From positions 1 to 63,360 of the forward strand of contig JAGFND010000001.1 of the NCBI GenBank assembly GCA_021409285.1: 63,360 bases of DNA, in the 5' to 3' direction. This DNA comes from Candidatus Methanoperedens sp. Lineage in GTDB: Archaea > Halobacteriota > Methanosarcinia > Methanosarcinales > Methanoperedenaceae. The notes under the pieces are model-generated. The model ran no database searches. It was given only the letters and a program-made list of their open reading frames with translations, and was not told where the DNA came from. Both the position numbers and the translations under genes were made by a program. Numbering within the stretch: position 1 is the stretch's first letter; every line of letters begins with the position of its first letter. Below are positions 45,070 to 53,790 of the stretch, piece after piece.

Positions 45070-46110
45070 TCATCGGATCAACTTATATTTCCTTGTTCCG
45101 CATCCTATCTTTTCAGCAGCTTCTAAGTGTATCCCTGGATTAACTCCCCAGATAGTATTTATTGACCTTCCTTCTGGTTTCACCTTTTCATTGATAAGAT
45201 CAATTGTTGCACAATCTATTGCCACAGGGTCATTGCCCGCAAGTATACCTATATCTTCTACGAACCGCTCACCTGAAAAATTGAAACAATCACAGCCTGG
45301 CGTCACATCATATACCCAGTTGATATACCCTATCTTCCCTTTTAGGGCTTTTATCGGGCCAAGGGCTGCTTCTCCCAACCTTTTCTGCATTTTATCAGTG
45401 GCATCAGGCGGCGGGATGATAGCCTCCTGCTGGCAGGCCTCGGCGCAGGACAGTTCTCCAGAGCATTTTGAGTGATCAATATCTGGAGGCATTATTGCAT
45501 CCCATGGACAAACCTTCACGCATTCCCCGCACAGGATACATTTCTCAGGATCAATGGAGGGTTTTCCCACTTCATGTACCCTTATTTTTCCTGCCCGGTC
45601 AAGACAGCCCATGCCAAGATGCTTTACAGCCCCGCCAAATCCTGATGCAGGATGTCCTTTTCCATGAGAAATGATTATCATTGAATCAGACTCTGCTACC
45701 GCCGAAGCGATCGTGATACTGTCAAGTTCATCTCCATCGATTTGAACTCTTTTTCCCTCGCCACCCCTTAAGCCATCTGCCACAATGAAAGGAGCGTTCA
45801 TGCTAATCTGGTTGAAACCATTCATCGAAGAGCAGTTGATAAGATCAACACCATTTAATTTCATGCCTCCGTAAAGGGTGGTGGTGTCAGTCACGAAAGG
45901 CAGACCTCCAGCCTGGTGTACGAGGTCAACCACAGTTCTTACAATCACCGGTCTTACATGGGTCGTGTTCCCGTATTCTCCGGGATGTATCTTTATCGCA
46001 ACGATATCCCCCTTTTTCACAGGTGAAATATGCGGAAAAAGTTTCTTTATCTGTTCCGGCTGATTATCCTGCGGCCTTGTGATCTTTGCGTCCTTAAATA
46101 TTATTTCCAT
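45070..46110 (-). CDS. DUF362 protein with ferredoxin-like domain
   Basis: A 346-aa DUF362 protein. The N-terminal about 185 residues form the DUF362 domain (KIHPGEYGNTTHVRPVIVRT, GEGKRVQIDG, SHGKGHPASGFGGAVKHLGMG). Then come one standard [4Fe-4S] motif (CILCGECVKVCPWDAI) and a second, unusual one (CSGELSCAEACQQEAI). Role unknown; found in many methanogens, where an electron-transfer or metal-handling function is supposed. Confidence 0.85.
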   Translation of the reverse strand: MEIIFKDAKITRPQDNQPEQIKKLFPHISPVKKGDIVAIKIHPGEYGNTTHVRPVIVRTVVDLVHQAGGLPFVTDTTTLYGGMKLNGVDLINCSSMNGFNQISMNAPFIVADGLRGGEGKRVQIDGDELDSITIASAVAESDSMIIISHGKGHPASGFGGAVKHLGMGCLDRAGKIRVHEVGKPSIDPEKCILCGECVKVCPWDAIMPPDIDHSKCSGELSCAEACQQEAIIPPPDATDKMQKRLGEAALGPIKALKGKIGYINWVYDVTPGCDCFNFSGERFVEDIGILAGNDPVAIDCATIDLINEKVKPEGRSINTIWGVNPGIHLEAAEKIGCGTRKYKLIR

Positions 46111-46235
46111 TTATTGCTTGTTTGCATCACAATATTTATATAACCCACAGTTAATCTTACTTTTTAAAGAAACTAATATCAAAACATCGACATATTTATA
46201 ATATAAGAAGATATCATGGAGTCAGGAGAATAGCA

Positions 46236-46622
46236 ATGAAGGAACAAATTGAAGTACGCTCATTAAAAGAAGGAAAATATGTTCTTATAGATGATGAGCC
46301 ATGTATTATAAAAAGCATGACCCATTCTAAGACAGGGAAGCATGGTTCGGCTAAATCAAGGATCGATGCGATTGGCATTTTTGACGGCACAAAAAGGTCG
46401 ATAATAGCCCCCGTAACAGAAAAAATATATGTCCCTATCGTGGAGAGAAAGAACGGGCAGGTACTATCAGTTTCAGGAGAGGTCGTACAGATAATGGATA
46501 ATGCGGATTATTCCACGCTGGAACTCAAGATTCCGGAAGAACTTAAAGGTAAGATCGAAGCAGGAAAAGATATTTCATACCTTATCTCAATGGGTAAAAT
46601 GAAAATCGACATGCGTATATAG
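46236..46622 (+). CDS. Translation factor aIF5A
   Basis: A 128-aa factor that helps the ribosome through difficult peptide bonds. The hypusine loop is SKTGKHGSAKSR with K35 as the modified lysine. Length and two-domain layout fit archaeal aIF5A. An AGGAG site precedes ATG. The stop abuts directly the agmatinase ATG. Confidence 0.96.
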   Translation: MKEQIEVRSLKEGKYVLIDDEPCIIKSMTHSKTGKHGSAKSRIDAIGIFDGTKRSIIAPVTEKIYVPIVERKNGQVLSVSGEVVQIMDNADYSTLELKIPEELKGKIEAGKDISYLISMGKMKIDMRI

Positions 46623-47483
46623 ATGCATAGAACTCTTTTTGCTGATGCGATTTCAGATTATGATGATGCGAAATATGTGATCTGCGGTGTACCTTTTGAT
46701 GGCACATCATGTTTCAGGAGAGGAAGCAGGTTCGCTCCTCATGAGATGAGGGATCATTCATATAATTTTGAGAAATACAGCAGCTTTTTTGATATCGACA
46801 TGGATGATATAAAGATCCATGATGATGGCGACCTGGAAGTTGCGCAGGATGTTGAGACCACTCTGGATTTGATATCAGTTCACGCCGAGAAATACATTAC
46901 CGATGGGAAAATACCTGTTATGATGGGAGGTGAGCATTCTCTAACCCTGCCATTTGTCAGGGCATGTAAGAAAAAATATCCTGATATCGGTTTTGTTGTC
47001 CTTGACGCTCATATGGATATGCGCGAGGAATATGAAGGAGAATTAAACAGTCATGCCTGTATCTCAAGAAATATTTTCGAAAAAATAACCTCAAAATATG
47101 CTTCCATTGGGATAAGGAGCGGAATGCGGGAAGAATATGATTACGTAAAGGCAAACAAAATCATGATGTTCTCAGCGGAGGATGTATTCTCAATGGGGAT
47201 CGAGAATATCATTGCAGGGATCAGGAAGAATATTCAAGGGCCGATTTATCTATCTATTGATATGGATGTGATTGACCCCGCATACGCTCCTGCCCTGGGG
47301 ACTCCAGAGCCTTACGGGATAACGCCGCGCGATGTTAGAGCAGCAATATCTTGCCTTGCGCCGCAGATAGTTGGTTTTGACCTGGTGGAGATCGCCCCGG
47401 CATACGATTCCGGCGGGACTGCCCTCCTTGGCGCAAAAATCGTCCGTGATTTTCTGGCATCAAGTGCAAAAGCGCGATCATAA
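46623..47483 (+). CDS. speB: Agmatinase (ureohydrolase family)
   Basis: A 286-aa Mn enzyme that makes putrescine from agmatine. Metal ligands are in MGGEHSL, VVLDAHMDMR and SIDMDVIDPAYAPALGTPEP. It follows aIF5A without a gap. Putrescine leads to spermidine, the donor for hypusine on aIF5A, so the pair is functionally linked. Confidence 0.92.
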   Translation: MHRTLFADAISDYDDAKYVICGVPFDGTSCFRRGSRFAPHEMRDHSYNFEKYSSFFDIDMDDIKIHDDGDLEVAQDVETTLDLISVHAEKYITDGKIPVMMGGEHSLTLPFVRACKKKYPDIGFVVLDAHMDMREEYEGELNSHACISRNIFEKITSKYASIGIRSGMREEYDYVKANKIMMFSAEDVFSMGIENIIAGIRKNIQGPIYLSIDMDVIDPAYAPALGTPEPYGITPRDVRAAISCLAPQIVGFDLVEIAPAYDSGGTALLGAKIVRDFLASSAKARS

Positions 47484-48752
47484 GTTCCCGCGCAGTCTTT
47501 CTGCATGCAGTATCCTTTTGACAGCAAGTTGATAGGCTGACCGCCTCATGCTGCATTTTTCTTCATTGCATAATGAGTAAACATCATTGAAAGATGAAGC
47601 CATCGTTTTCTTCAGTTTTTCAAGGATTCTTTCTTCTTCCCAGTAGTCATTGCTAAGGTTCTGTATCCATTCAAAATAACTCACTACTACCCCCCCGGCA
47701 TTGGCAAGGATGTCAGGTATCAGCATAATATTCCTATCGAGGAATATACTGTCAGCTTCAATTGTTGTTGGAGCATTGGCGAGCTCAAGTACTATCTTTG
47801 CTTTCACGTCCCTGGCATTGTCTTTGTTGAGCTGTTCAGATAATGCAGAGGGTATAAGGATATCACATTCTGAGGTGAGCAGTTCTTCATTCGTGATGAA
47901 CTTGCTGCCCTTAAAATCGATCACGCTCCCTGTATTTGCTTTATGTTTCATGACCTCAGGTACAGTGAGACCATCCATGTTCATGATACCACCTTTTGAA
48001 TCGCTCACGGCAATGATCTTATATCCTTTCTCATAAAGTATCCGCGATGCGTTCTCACCCACATTTCCAAATCCCTGGATCGCGATATTTACATCATGTT
48101 TTTCCATGTTTGATCTATTCAGAGCTTCCTCAAGTATGTGGATGCCACCAAGGGATGTGGAATAGCCGCGTGCTTTACTCCCCCCCAGTTCGATTGGTTT
48201 TCCTGTAACTACGGCAGGAATGTGCTCTCCTTTTATCCGTTCGTATTCATCAAGTATCCATGCCATGATCTTTTCATCAGTATAAACATCGGGTGCCGGT
48301 ATGTCCTTATGAGGTCCAATGTGATCAGCAATAGCCCTGATATAACTGCGTGTCACCTGTTCAAGCTCATTTCTGCTGAGTTCTTTGGGATTAACGGCGA
48401 CTCCCCCTTTTGAGCCGCCAAAAGGAATGTTGACAACGGCACATTTTAAAGACATCAAAAAGGCAAGGTCTCTGACATCATCAAGTGTCAGTTCAGGATG
48501 GAACCGGATCCCTCCTTTTGCCGGTCCTCGCGCGTCATTATACTGGACCCTATGCCCCACGAACATTTTTGTTTTACCTGTGTCCATTTTCACGGGGAAA
48601 TGCACTGTAAAAGAGCGCCTTGGCATATCGAGAAGGTCAAGTTCTTCCACGGAGAGGTCAAGGTATAGATATAGTTCTTCAAGTTCAGTTATGCACTTTT
48701 TGCAGAGGTTACCCTCATCAGCATGTATTCTTTCATGTTGTTTTATGATCAA
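47478..48752 (-). CDS. gdhA: Glutamate dehydrogenase
   Basis: A 424-aa Glu/Leu/Phe/Val dehydrogenase. The catalytic lysine lies in GPAKGGIRFHPELT, the glutamate-binding K in FLMSLKCAVVNIPFGGSKGG, and the Rossmann motif is GFGNVGENAS. It links ammonia to 2-oxoglutarate. It is convergent with speB and overlaps its end by 6 bp. The N terminus has an extra CKKC-containing segment of about 25 residues (LCKKCITELEELYLY). Confidence 0.93.
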   Translation of the reverse strand: MIIKQHERIHADEGNLCKKCITELEELYLYLDLSVEELDLLDMPRRSFTVHFPVKMDTGKTKMFVGHRVQYNDARGPAKGGIRFHPELTLDDVRDLAFLMSLKCAVVNIPFGGSKGGVAVNPKELSRNELEQVTRSYIRAIADHIGPHKDIPAPDVYTDEKIMAWILDEYERIKGEHIPAVVTGKPIELGGSKARGYSTSLGGIHILEEALNRSNMEKHDVNIAIQGFGNVGENASRILYEKGYKIIAVSDSKGGIMNMDGLTVPEVMKHKANTGSVIDFKGSKFITNEELLTSECDILIPSALSEQLNKDNARDVKAKIVLELANAPTTIEADSIFLDRNIMLIPDILANAGGVVVSYFEWIQNLSNDYWEEERILEKLKKTMASSFNDVYSLCNEEKCSMRRSAYQLAVKRILHAERLRGNL

Positions 48753-48818
48753 ATTTTCAACCTCCTGAATGGTTATTTTATTTTCCTGTTGATTTAATAC
48801 GAGTAGATCAAGCTAAAA

Positions 48819-48826
48819 AACTATAT
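48819..48826 (+). promoter_or_regulatory. TATA box of the histone gene
   Basis: CTATATAT (within ACTATATATAC) lies about 60 bp before the histone ATG, as expected for an archaeal promoter with a leader of about 35 nt containing AAGAGGTG. Confidence 0.55.
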
Positions 48827-48882
48827 ATACTTTTATTTTATAAATGAAGCTATCGAAGATTTTAATTAAGAGGTGAATATAA

Positions 48883-49113
48883 ATGACACAACAAGTACTT
48901 CCCATTCTGCCACTCGCTCCTGTTGAGAGGATCATAAGAAAAGCTGGAGCAGACAGGGTCAGTGAAAGCGCAGGTGTTGAGCTTGCAGGAGTCCTTGAGG
49001 ATTATGGCATCGAAGTCTCCAGGGAGGCAATGGTATGGGCAAAACATGCAGGCAGGACAACTGTCAAAGATGAAGATATAAGGCGCGCAGTTGAAAGGAT
49101 AAAGAAAGGTTAG
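48883..49113 (+). CDS. Archaeal histone
   Basis: A 76-aa histone-fold protein. It starts LPILPLAPVERIIRKAGADRVS and has the ELAGVLEDYGIEVS helix and the AGRTTVKDEDIRRAV loop and helix that contact DNA. Its own TATA box and AAGAGGTG site fit high expression. Confidence 0.96.
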   Translation: MTQQVLPILPLAPVERIIRKAGADRVSESAGVELAGVLEDYGIEVSREAMVWAKHAGRTTVKDEDIRRAVERIKKG

Positions 49114-49154
49114 ATATGTTTATAGCCATCTTCTAAGAATTAAACCACGTTTAT

Positions 49155-50378
49155 ATGATTCGGGACTACTTAACGATCGATGATGTGGACCTTAAGGGAA
49201 AAACAATTATTTGTAGACTTGATCTTAACTCCCCGATGGACCCAAAGGGGATCATACTTGATGACAGCAGGTTTAGAAGTCACATCATTACATTGAAAGA
49301 ATTGGAAGGCTCAAAGGTAGTGATATTATCTCACCAGAGCCGTCCGGGTAAGAGCGACTTTACCACGATGGAACCCCATGCGAAACTATTATCTAAACAG
49401 ATGAGACGGAATATAAATTATATTGATGATATTTTTGGTTCCCATGCTATTGATTCGATCAAAAAAATGAATAATGGCGATATAATTATTCTTGAGAACA
49501 GCCGTTTTTACTCGGAAGAATCACTTGAGCGCACCCCGAAAGAACATACAAATAGTCATATGGTGAAGGCTCTTGCGCCAGTTTGTGATGTTTTTATAAA
49601 TGATGCGTTCTCGGTCTCTCACAGGTCTCACCTTTCCGTAACAGGCTTCACAGAAGTGCTGCCAAGCATCGCTGGCAGAGTAATGGAAAAAGAAATAGAT
49701 TCGCTTAACAGGGGAATGTCATGCAGTCATCGTCCCTGCATATATGTTCTTGGGGGCACCAAAGTCGATGATTCTATAAAAGTTACAAAAAATGTACTTG
49801 AACGTGGATGCGCGGACAGAGTTCTTGTCACCGGGGTAGTTGCCAATGTATTTCTGGCAGCAAAAGGTGTCAGGATTGGAAAAACAAATCTCGGTTTCAT
49901 TGACAAACAGGGTTACACAGACCAGATAAAGATCGCTCGTGATCTTCTTAAGCGTTTTTCAGATAATATCGGCCTTCCTGTTGATGTTGCTTTGAATAAT
50001 AACGATGAGCGTGTGGAAGATAGAATTGAGGGTCTTGACACGGAATTACCGATCCACGATATTGGAATCGAAACAATGGTGAAATTCTCAAAAGAGATCA
50101 GCTGTGCAAAGACAGTTATAATGAATGGACCGGCTGGAGTATTTGAGAACGATAAGTTCGCACTTGGAACGCACGACCTCATAAAAGCCGGAATAAAAGC
50201 AGGATTCTCCGTCGTAGGAGGCGGGCATATCGCTGCAGCTGCTGAGCAGATGGGAATCTCAGGCAAATTTTCCCATGTAAGCACTGGGGGCGGCGCATGC
50301 ATTGATTTTCTGGCCGGTGAAAAACTTCCCGGCATTGAGGCTCTGAAAGATGCAGCCAGAAAATACAGAAAAAATTGA
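49155..50378 (+). CDS. pgk: Phosphoglycerate kinase
   Basis: A 407-aa kinase of the archaeal type. Marks are CRLDLNSPMD near 25, SHQSRPGKSDF, VFINDAFSVSHRSH, and the C-terminal FSHVSTGGGACIDFLAG. It joins glycolysis and gluconeogenesis. Its last 29 bp overlap the next gene, so the two are probably translated together. Confidence 0.95.
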   Translation: MIRDYLTIDDVDLKGKTIICRLDLNSPMDPKGIILDDSRFRSHIITLKELEGSKVVILSHQSRPGKSDFTTMEPHAKLLSKQMRRNINYIDDIFGSHAIDSIKKMNNGDIIILENSRFYSEESLERTPKEHTNSHMVKALAPVCDVFINDAFSVSHRSHLSVTGFTEVLPSIAGRVMEKEIDSLNRGMSCSHRPCIYVLGGTKVDDSIKVTKNVLERGCADRVLVTGVVANVFLAAKGVRIGKTNLGFIDKQGYTDQIKIARDLLKRFSDNIGLPVDVALNNNDERVEDRIEGLDTELPIHDIGIETMVKFSKEISCAKTVIMNGPAGVFENDKFALGTHDLIKAGIKAGFSVVGGGHIAAAAEQMGISGKFSHVSTGGGACIDFLAGEKLPGIEALKDAARKYRKN

Positions 50379-50967
50379 TGTGACGGGTTTTGATTTCACA
50401 GGAAGTATGAACCTGCTTGTGAATGATATTATCAAGACACATCCCTCTTTTGATCATATAATCCTGAAAAATATCCTTATTGCAATGTCATCCTCCAACG
50501 GCAGCAAAAATGGCGTTGTCGCAAAACTGCGTCCCATGAGGTTTGAGGGCGGATCGAAAATAAAAAAGTTACGAGGGATAGAATATGCAGCACCAGCGGT
50601 AAACATCAACGGAAACAATATATTGTATATTGTTTATTTCCATTTGCCACGCTTCCAGAATCATGGGAACCATAAAAATAAGCTCGCAACAGTATTGCAT
50701 GAGCTGTATCATATTTCGCCTCAATTCAATGGGGACGTAAGACGGTTTTCAGGTAAAAATTATGCGCACGGCAGTTCAAGGAAAAAATATGACGATATCA
50801 TAGACAGATACACTGATGAATATATAAATAAAACATCTCATCCTGAGCTGGGAATGTTCTTAAGATACAAATATTCAGAATTGAAGAGAAAGTACGGCGC
50901 CATTTTTGGGGATGTGATACGTATTCCCCGTTCAAAACCGGTTGTTTCTTTCAATCTACTTTCCTGA
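50350..50967 (+). CDS. Putative zinc metallopeptidase (HELYH)
   Basis: A 205-aa protein with the zinc motif HELYH at 117-121 in KLATVLHELYHISPQF, followed by histidine H140 in KNYAHGSS as possible third ligand. The arrangement resembles SprT/WSS1-like or the archaeal 'putative metallopeptidase' group. The start lies within pgk (overlap 29 bp). C terminus has a TM-less basic tail. It is convergent with rubrerythrin and overlaps it by 17 bp. The substrate is not known. Confidence 0.7.
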   Translation: MQPENTEKIDVTGFDFTGSMNLLVNDIIKTHPSFDHIILKNILIAMSSSNGSKNGVVAKLRPMRFEGGSKIKKLRGIEYAAPAVNINGNNILYIVYFHLPRFQNHGNHKNKLATVLHELYHISPQFNGDVRRFSGKNYAHGSSRKKYDDIIDRYTDEYINKTSHPELGMFLRYKYSELKRKYGAIFGDVIRIPRSKPVVSFNLLS

Positions 50968-51445
50968 ACATCTCTTTCGGGGCATTGCAGATAGGGCACT
51001 TATCTGGCGCGCCTTTTTCCACAGTGTTGCCACATATCTGGCAAACGTAATATTCAACATCCTCATTCTTCCCAAGGTTATCAAGGGCTTTCCTGTAAAG
51101 ACTTGCATGGATTTTCTCCACTTTATTCGCAATATCAAAACTCAGGATCGCGGCATCGGATGCCTTTTCTTTTTTTGCCTCTTCGATGAATTTCGGATAC
51201 ATTTCCTTCCATTCCTCGTTCTCGCCCATGATGGCACTCTTTAAATTATTGGCTGTGCCTCCCACATTACCCATTACCTGCAGATGGTTCATGGCATGTA
51301 CTGTTTCTGCTGCTGCTGCTGCTCGAAATAGCTTTGCGACCTGTTTGTACCCTTCATGATCTGCTTTTTCTGCATAAGCAAGATATTTTCTGTTCGCCTG
51401 CGATTCTCCGGCAAAAGCCTTATTGAAATTTTCCTGAGTTGTCAT
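50951..51445 (-). CDS. rbr: Rubrerythrin
   Basis: A 164-aa peroxide-reducing protein. Ferritin-like di-iron domain at about 1-125 (NFNKAFAGESQANRKYLAYA, AAAAETVHAMNHL) and a C-terminal rubredoxin-like domain (CQICGNTVEKGAPDKCPICN). ATG at 51445 follows AAGGTGA and is preferred to the upstream in-frame ATG at 51472. It protects an anaerobe from peroxide. Confidence 0.95.
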   Translation of the reverse strand: MTTQENFNKAFAGESQANRKYLAYAEKADHEGYKQVAKLFRAAAAAETVHAMNHLQVMGNVGGTANNLKSAIMGENEEWKEMYPKFIEEAKKEKASDAAILSFDIANKVEKIHASLYRKALDNLGKNEDVEYYVCQICGNTVEKGAPDKCPICNAPKEMFRKVD

Positions 51446-51540
51446 ATTTTCACCTTGTTTTCCACTCCACATAACTAATTTATTTCAAAGTAAGATATAA
51501 CTTTCCTTACAAATAGAAAAATGGGTCTTGATTCCGCATT

Positions 51541-52284
51541 CTAAAACCTTGCTATTGTTATAAAACCTGTATGACCGACCCTTGCAGTGGACGGACGAGT
51601 ACCACGTTCACCAAAAGATATCTCGCGCTCAATATTCTCAAGTGTTATAACTTCTCCTGGGTTTATTTTATGAAGCTCGCATCTTATTTCTTTTGCATGC
51701 TCAAAAAAGGGCGAATAGATCACAGCAAATCCTCCGGGATAAATTATACCTGGGATGTGTCTTATTACTTCTTTTGCCGCTGCCGTATCAAGAGTGATAA
51801 CATCGAATCTCTCATCCAGTCCCTGTATCTCAACTGCAATATCCCCTTTTCGCAATTCGATATTTAACAGTCCCGAAAGTTCAACATTTTGTCTGGCATT
51901 TTCCATGAATTCATCCCTGATTTCATATGTAACTACTTTTTTTGCGATACTCCCAAGATATATTGCAAGGATCCCAGATCCTGTACCTGCGTCCAGGACG
52001 ATATCAGTTGAACAAAGTCCGGTATTTGCGATGATCACTCCAATATCCTTTGGCACCATCGGAGCGCCTGTACGTTTTGCATATTTAAAAAAATCAGGTG
52101 CTCTTGGCTTCTGTATTGTAAATTCATGACCGAGATGAGAAATTATCTTATCCCCGTATGATTTTGTTTTCAGTTCTTCAAGATGCAGTATACCAAGGTC
52201 TGTATGCAGCTTATCCTGCTTATTGACAAAATACTCTTTTGTCTTTCCATTATGTAAAATTTTTAGAATTACAGGCGATTCCAT
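51541..52284 (-). CDS. trmI: tRNA (adenine-N1)-methyltransferase TrmI
   Basis: A 247-aa SAM-dependent methyltransferase. The N-terminal small domain and the Rossmann domain with DAGTGSGILAIYLG (near 98) are typical of TrmI, which methylates A57/A58 of tRNA in archaea. RRPSTARVGHTGF-like C terminus (GTRPSTARVGHTGFIT) fits. Confidence 0.92.
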   Translation of the reverse strand: MESPVILKILHNGKTKEYFVNKQDKLHTDLGILHLEELKTKSYGDKIISHLGHEFTIQKPRAPDFFKYAKRTGAPMVPKDIGVIIANTGLCSTDIVLDAGTGSGILAIYLGSIAKKVVTYEIRDEFMENARQNVELSGLLNIELRKGDIAVEIQGLDERFDVITLDTAAAKEVIRHIPGIIYPGGFAVIYSPFFEHAKEIRCELHKINPGEVITLENIEREISFGERGTRPSTARVGHTGFITIARF

Positions 52285-52336
52285 TATTTCTCCGTCTGGC
52301 TAATATAGAACCTGATAGATAAAGAATAGTGGTACT

Positions 52337-52693
52337 ATGGAACACATAATTATCAAAAATAAGAAATATTCTATTGATACATTGAAAATCCTCACCGGAA
52401 AAAAAGAACTGGATATCAAGAAGATCCCTCCATCCATTCTTCTGATCTCAGAAGCGATTGATCAACCTGATGACCTGCCATTTCTTATTGAGACCATAAA
52501 ATCTATTAAGATCGATGATATGGAAAAATTCAGATTTTCATTATTGAGAGTCCAGATCGATTCCGAACTTCATATGAATGAGGATCTCCAGAGATACCAG
52601 AAACGGGTTTATGTATCTCAGATCATAGAAAAATTGCTGTATGGTGAACTGTTCTTTGAGAACGGAAAGGAAAAAGATGATGACTGCGAATGA
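52337..52693 (+). CDS. Hypothetical protein, 118 aa
   Basis: A charged, helical protein with a short beta start (IIIKNKKYSIDTLKIL), two amphipathic helices and an acidic C-terminal end (ENGKEKDDDCE). No family recognised. It lies between trmI (divergent) and moaB (same strand, 54 bp). Confidence 0.6.
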   Translation: MEHIIIKNKKYSIDTLKILTGKKELDIKKIPPSILLISEAIDQPDDLPFLIETIKSIKIDDMEKFRFSLLRVQIDSELHMNEDLQRYQKRVYVSQIIEKLLYGELFFENGKEKDDDCE

Positions 52694-52747
52694 CCTTTCT
52701 GGGGCAGTTGCTTAATCTTATATATCATTCAGTATATTAGAACTCTC

Positions 52748-53281
52748 ATGGATATATCGCTGCAGCACAAAGAGAACGGGCAGAATTCATTTAAATGCGC
52801 GATACTGACGATAAGCACTTCTCGATTTGAGAAATACCAGAAAGCAGACCGGCCAGAGCGAGCAGAAGATGCATCAGGTAAACTTATATGGGGAATGGTG
52901 CAGGTACAGGGCAGCAATATAATACATTACGAATTGATCCCTGATAATATCGAAATGATAAGAGATGCTTTTAAAAGGGTATTATGTTCGGAAGCGGAAG
53001 TTATAATATCAACCGGCGGGACGGGTCTATCCCCTTCGGACGTTACTATCGATGCGGTAATGCCCTATATTGAAAAAGAGATGCCGGGATTTGGCGAACG
53101 ATTCCGCCAGATAAGTCTTGACCAGATCGGAAATGCAGTGATCCTGACCAGGGCTGCAGCAGGGATAGCAAAGCAGAAAGTGATTTTTTGCCTGCCCGGG
53201 TCGCCGAATGCCGTCAAACTGGCTCTTGAACTCATACTGCCGGAGATCGGGCATATAATGAAGCATGTAAAAGGGTTATGA
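52748..53281 (+). CDS. moaB: Molybdenum cofactor biosynthesis protein MoaB
   Basis: A 177-aa MogA/MoaB protein that adenylylates molybdopterin. Marks are the CAILTISTSRF start, ISTGGTGLSPSDVT and FCLPGSPNAVKLAL. TTATATAT at about 52710 is some 35 bp before ATG, so the transcript is almost leaderless. It overlaps the next gene by 4 bp (ATGA). Confidence 0.93.
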   Translation: MDISLQHKENGQNSFKCAILTISTSRFEKYQKADRPERAEDASGKLIWGMVQVQGSNIIHYELIPDNIEMIRDAFKRVLCSEAEVIISTGGTGLSPSDVTIDAVMPYIEKEMPGFGERFRQISLDQIGNAVILTRAAAGIAKQKVIFCLPGSPNAVKLALELILPEIGHIMKHVKGL

Positions 53282-53763
53282 AATTCATCCTGGACAGGAT
53301 GCTTGGGAGGCTCACCCGGTGGATGCGTCTTTTAGGATATGATATACTGTACATAAAAAAGCAGGACGACGATGACAGGACATTTCTCGCTCTGGCAGAA
53401 AAAGAAGGCGGGATCCTTATTTCAAGGGACAAAATACTTATCAATAAAGCAATTAAGGGTGGATTACGCGCTTATCTTGTCGGATCATCTGATATAATAG
53501 GACAGCTAAGGGAAATGAAAAAGGAATTCGATATCAGATTAGAGCCAGAAATGGATAGATGCTGCCTCTGCAATTCAATGATACGAAAAATTTTGCCGGA
53601 TGAGATGGCCATTGTTAGAAGAACTGATTATGTGTATCCTTCAAGGCTAAATAGCACAACAGATTTCTGGCTATGCGAAAATTGCCAGCAGGTCTACTGG
53701 CAGGGAAAACATTGGGAAAATATCAAAGAAATGGCAGAAAAGGTGATAATGTCTTATAAATAG
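53278..53763 (+). CDS. Mut7-C RNase-domain protein with zinc ribbon
   Basis: A 161-aa protein with a PIN-like Mut7-C domain (FILDRMLGRLTRWMRLLGYD, then LISRDKILINKA) and a C-terminal zinc ribbon (CCLCNSM...CENCQQVYWQGKHW). The family is thought to be nucleolytic. Coupled to moaB by a 4-bp overlap. Confidence 0.88.
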   Translation: MKFILDRMLGRLTRWMRLLGYDILYIKKQDDDDRTFLALAEKEGGILISRDKILINKAIKGGLRAYLVGSSDIIGQLREMKKEFDIRLEPEMDRCCLCNSMIRKILPDEMAIVRRTDYVYPSRLNSTTDFWLCENCQQVYWQGKHWENIKEMAEKVIMSYK

Positions 53764-53790
53764 TGAATCAGAGAGCCATTACCAGGATCC

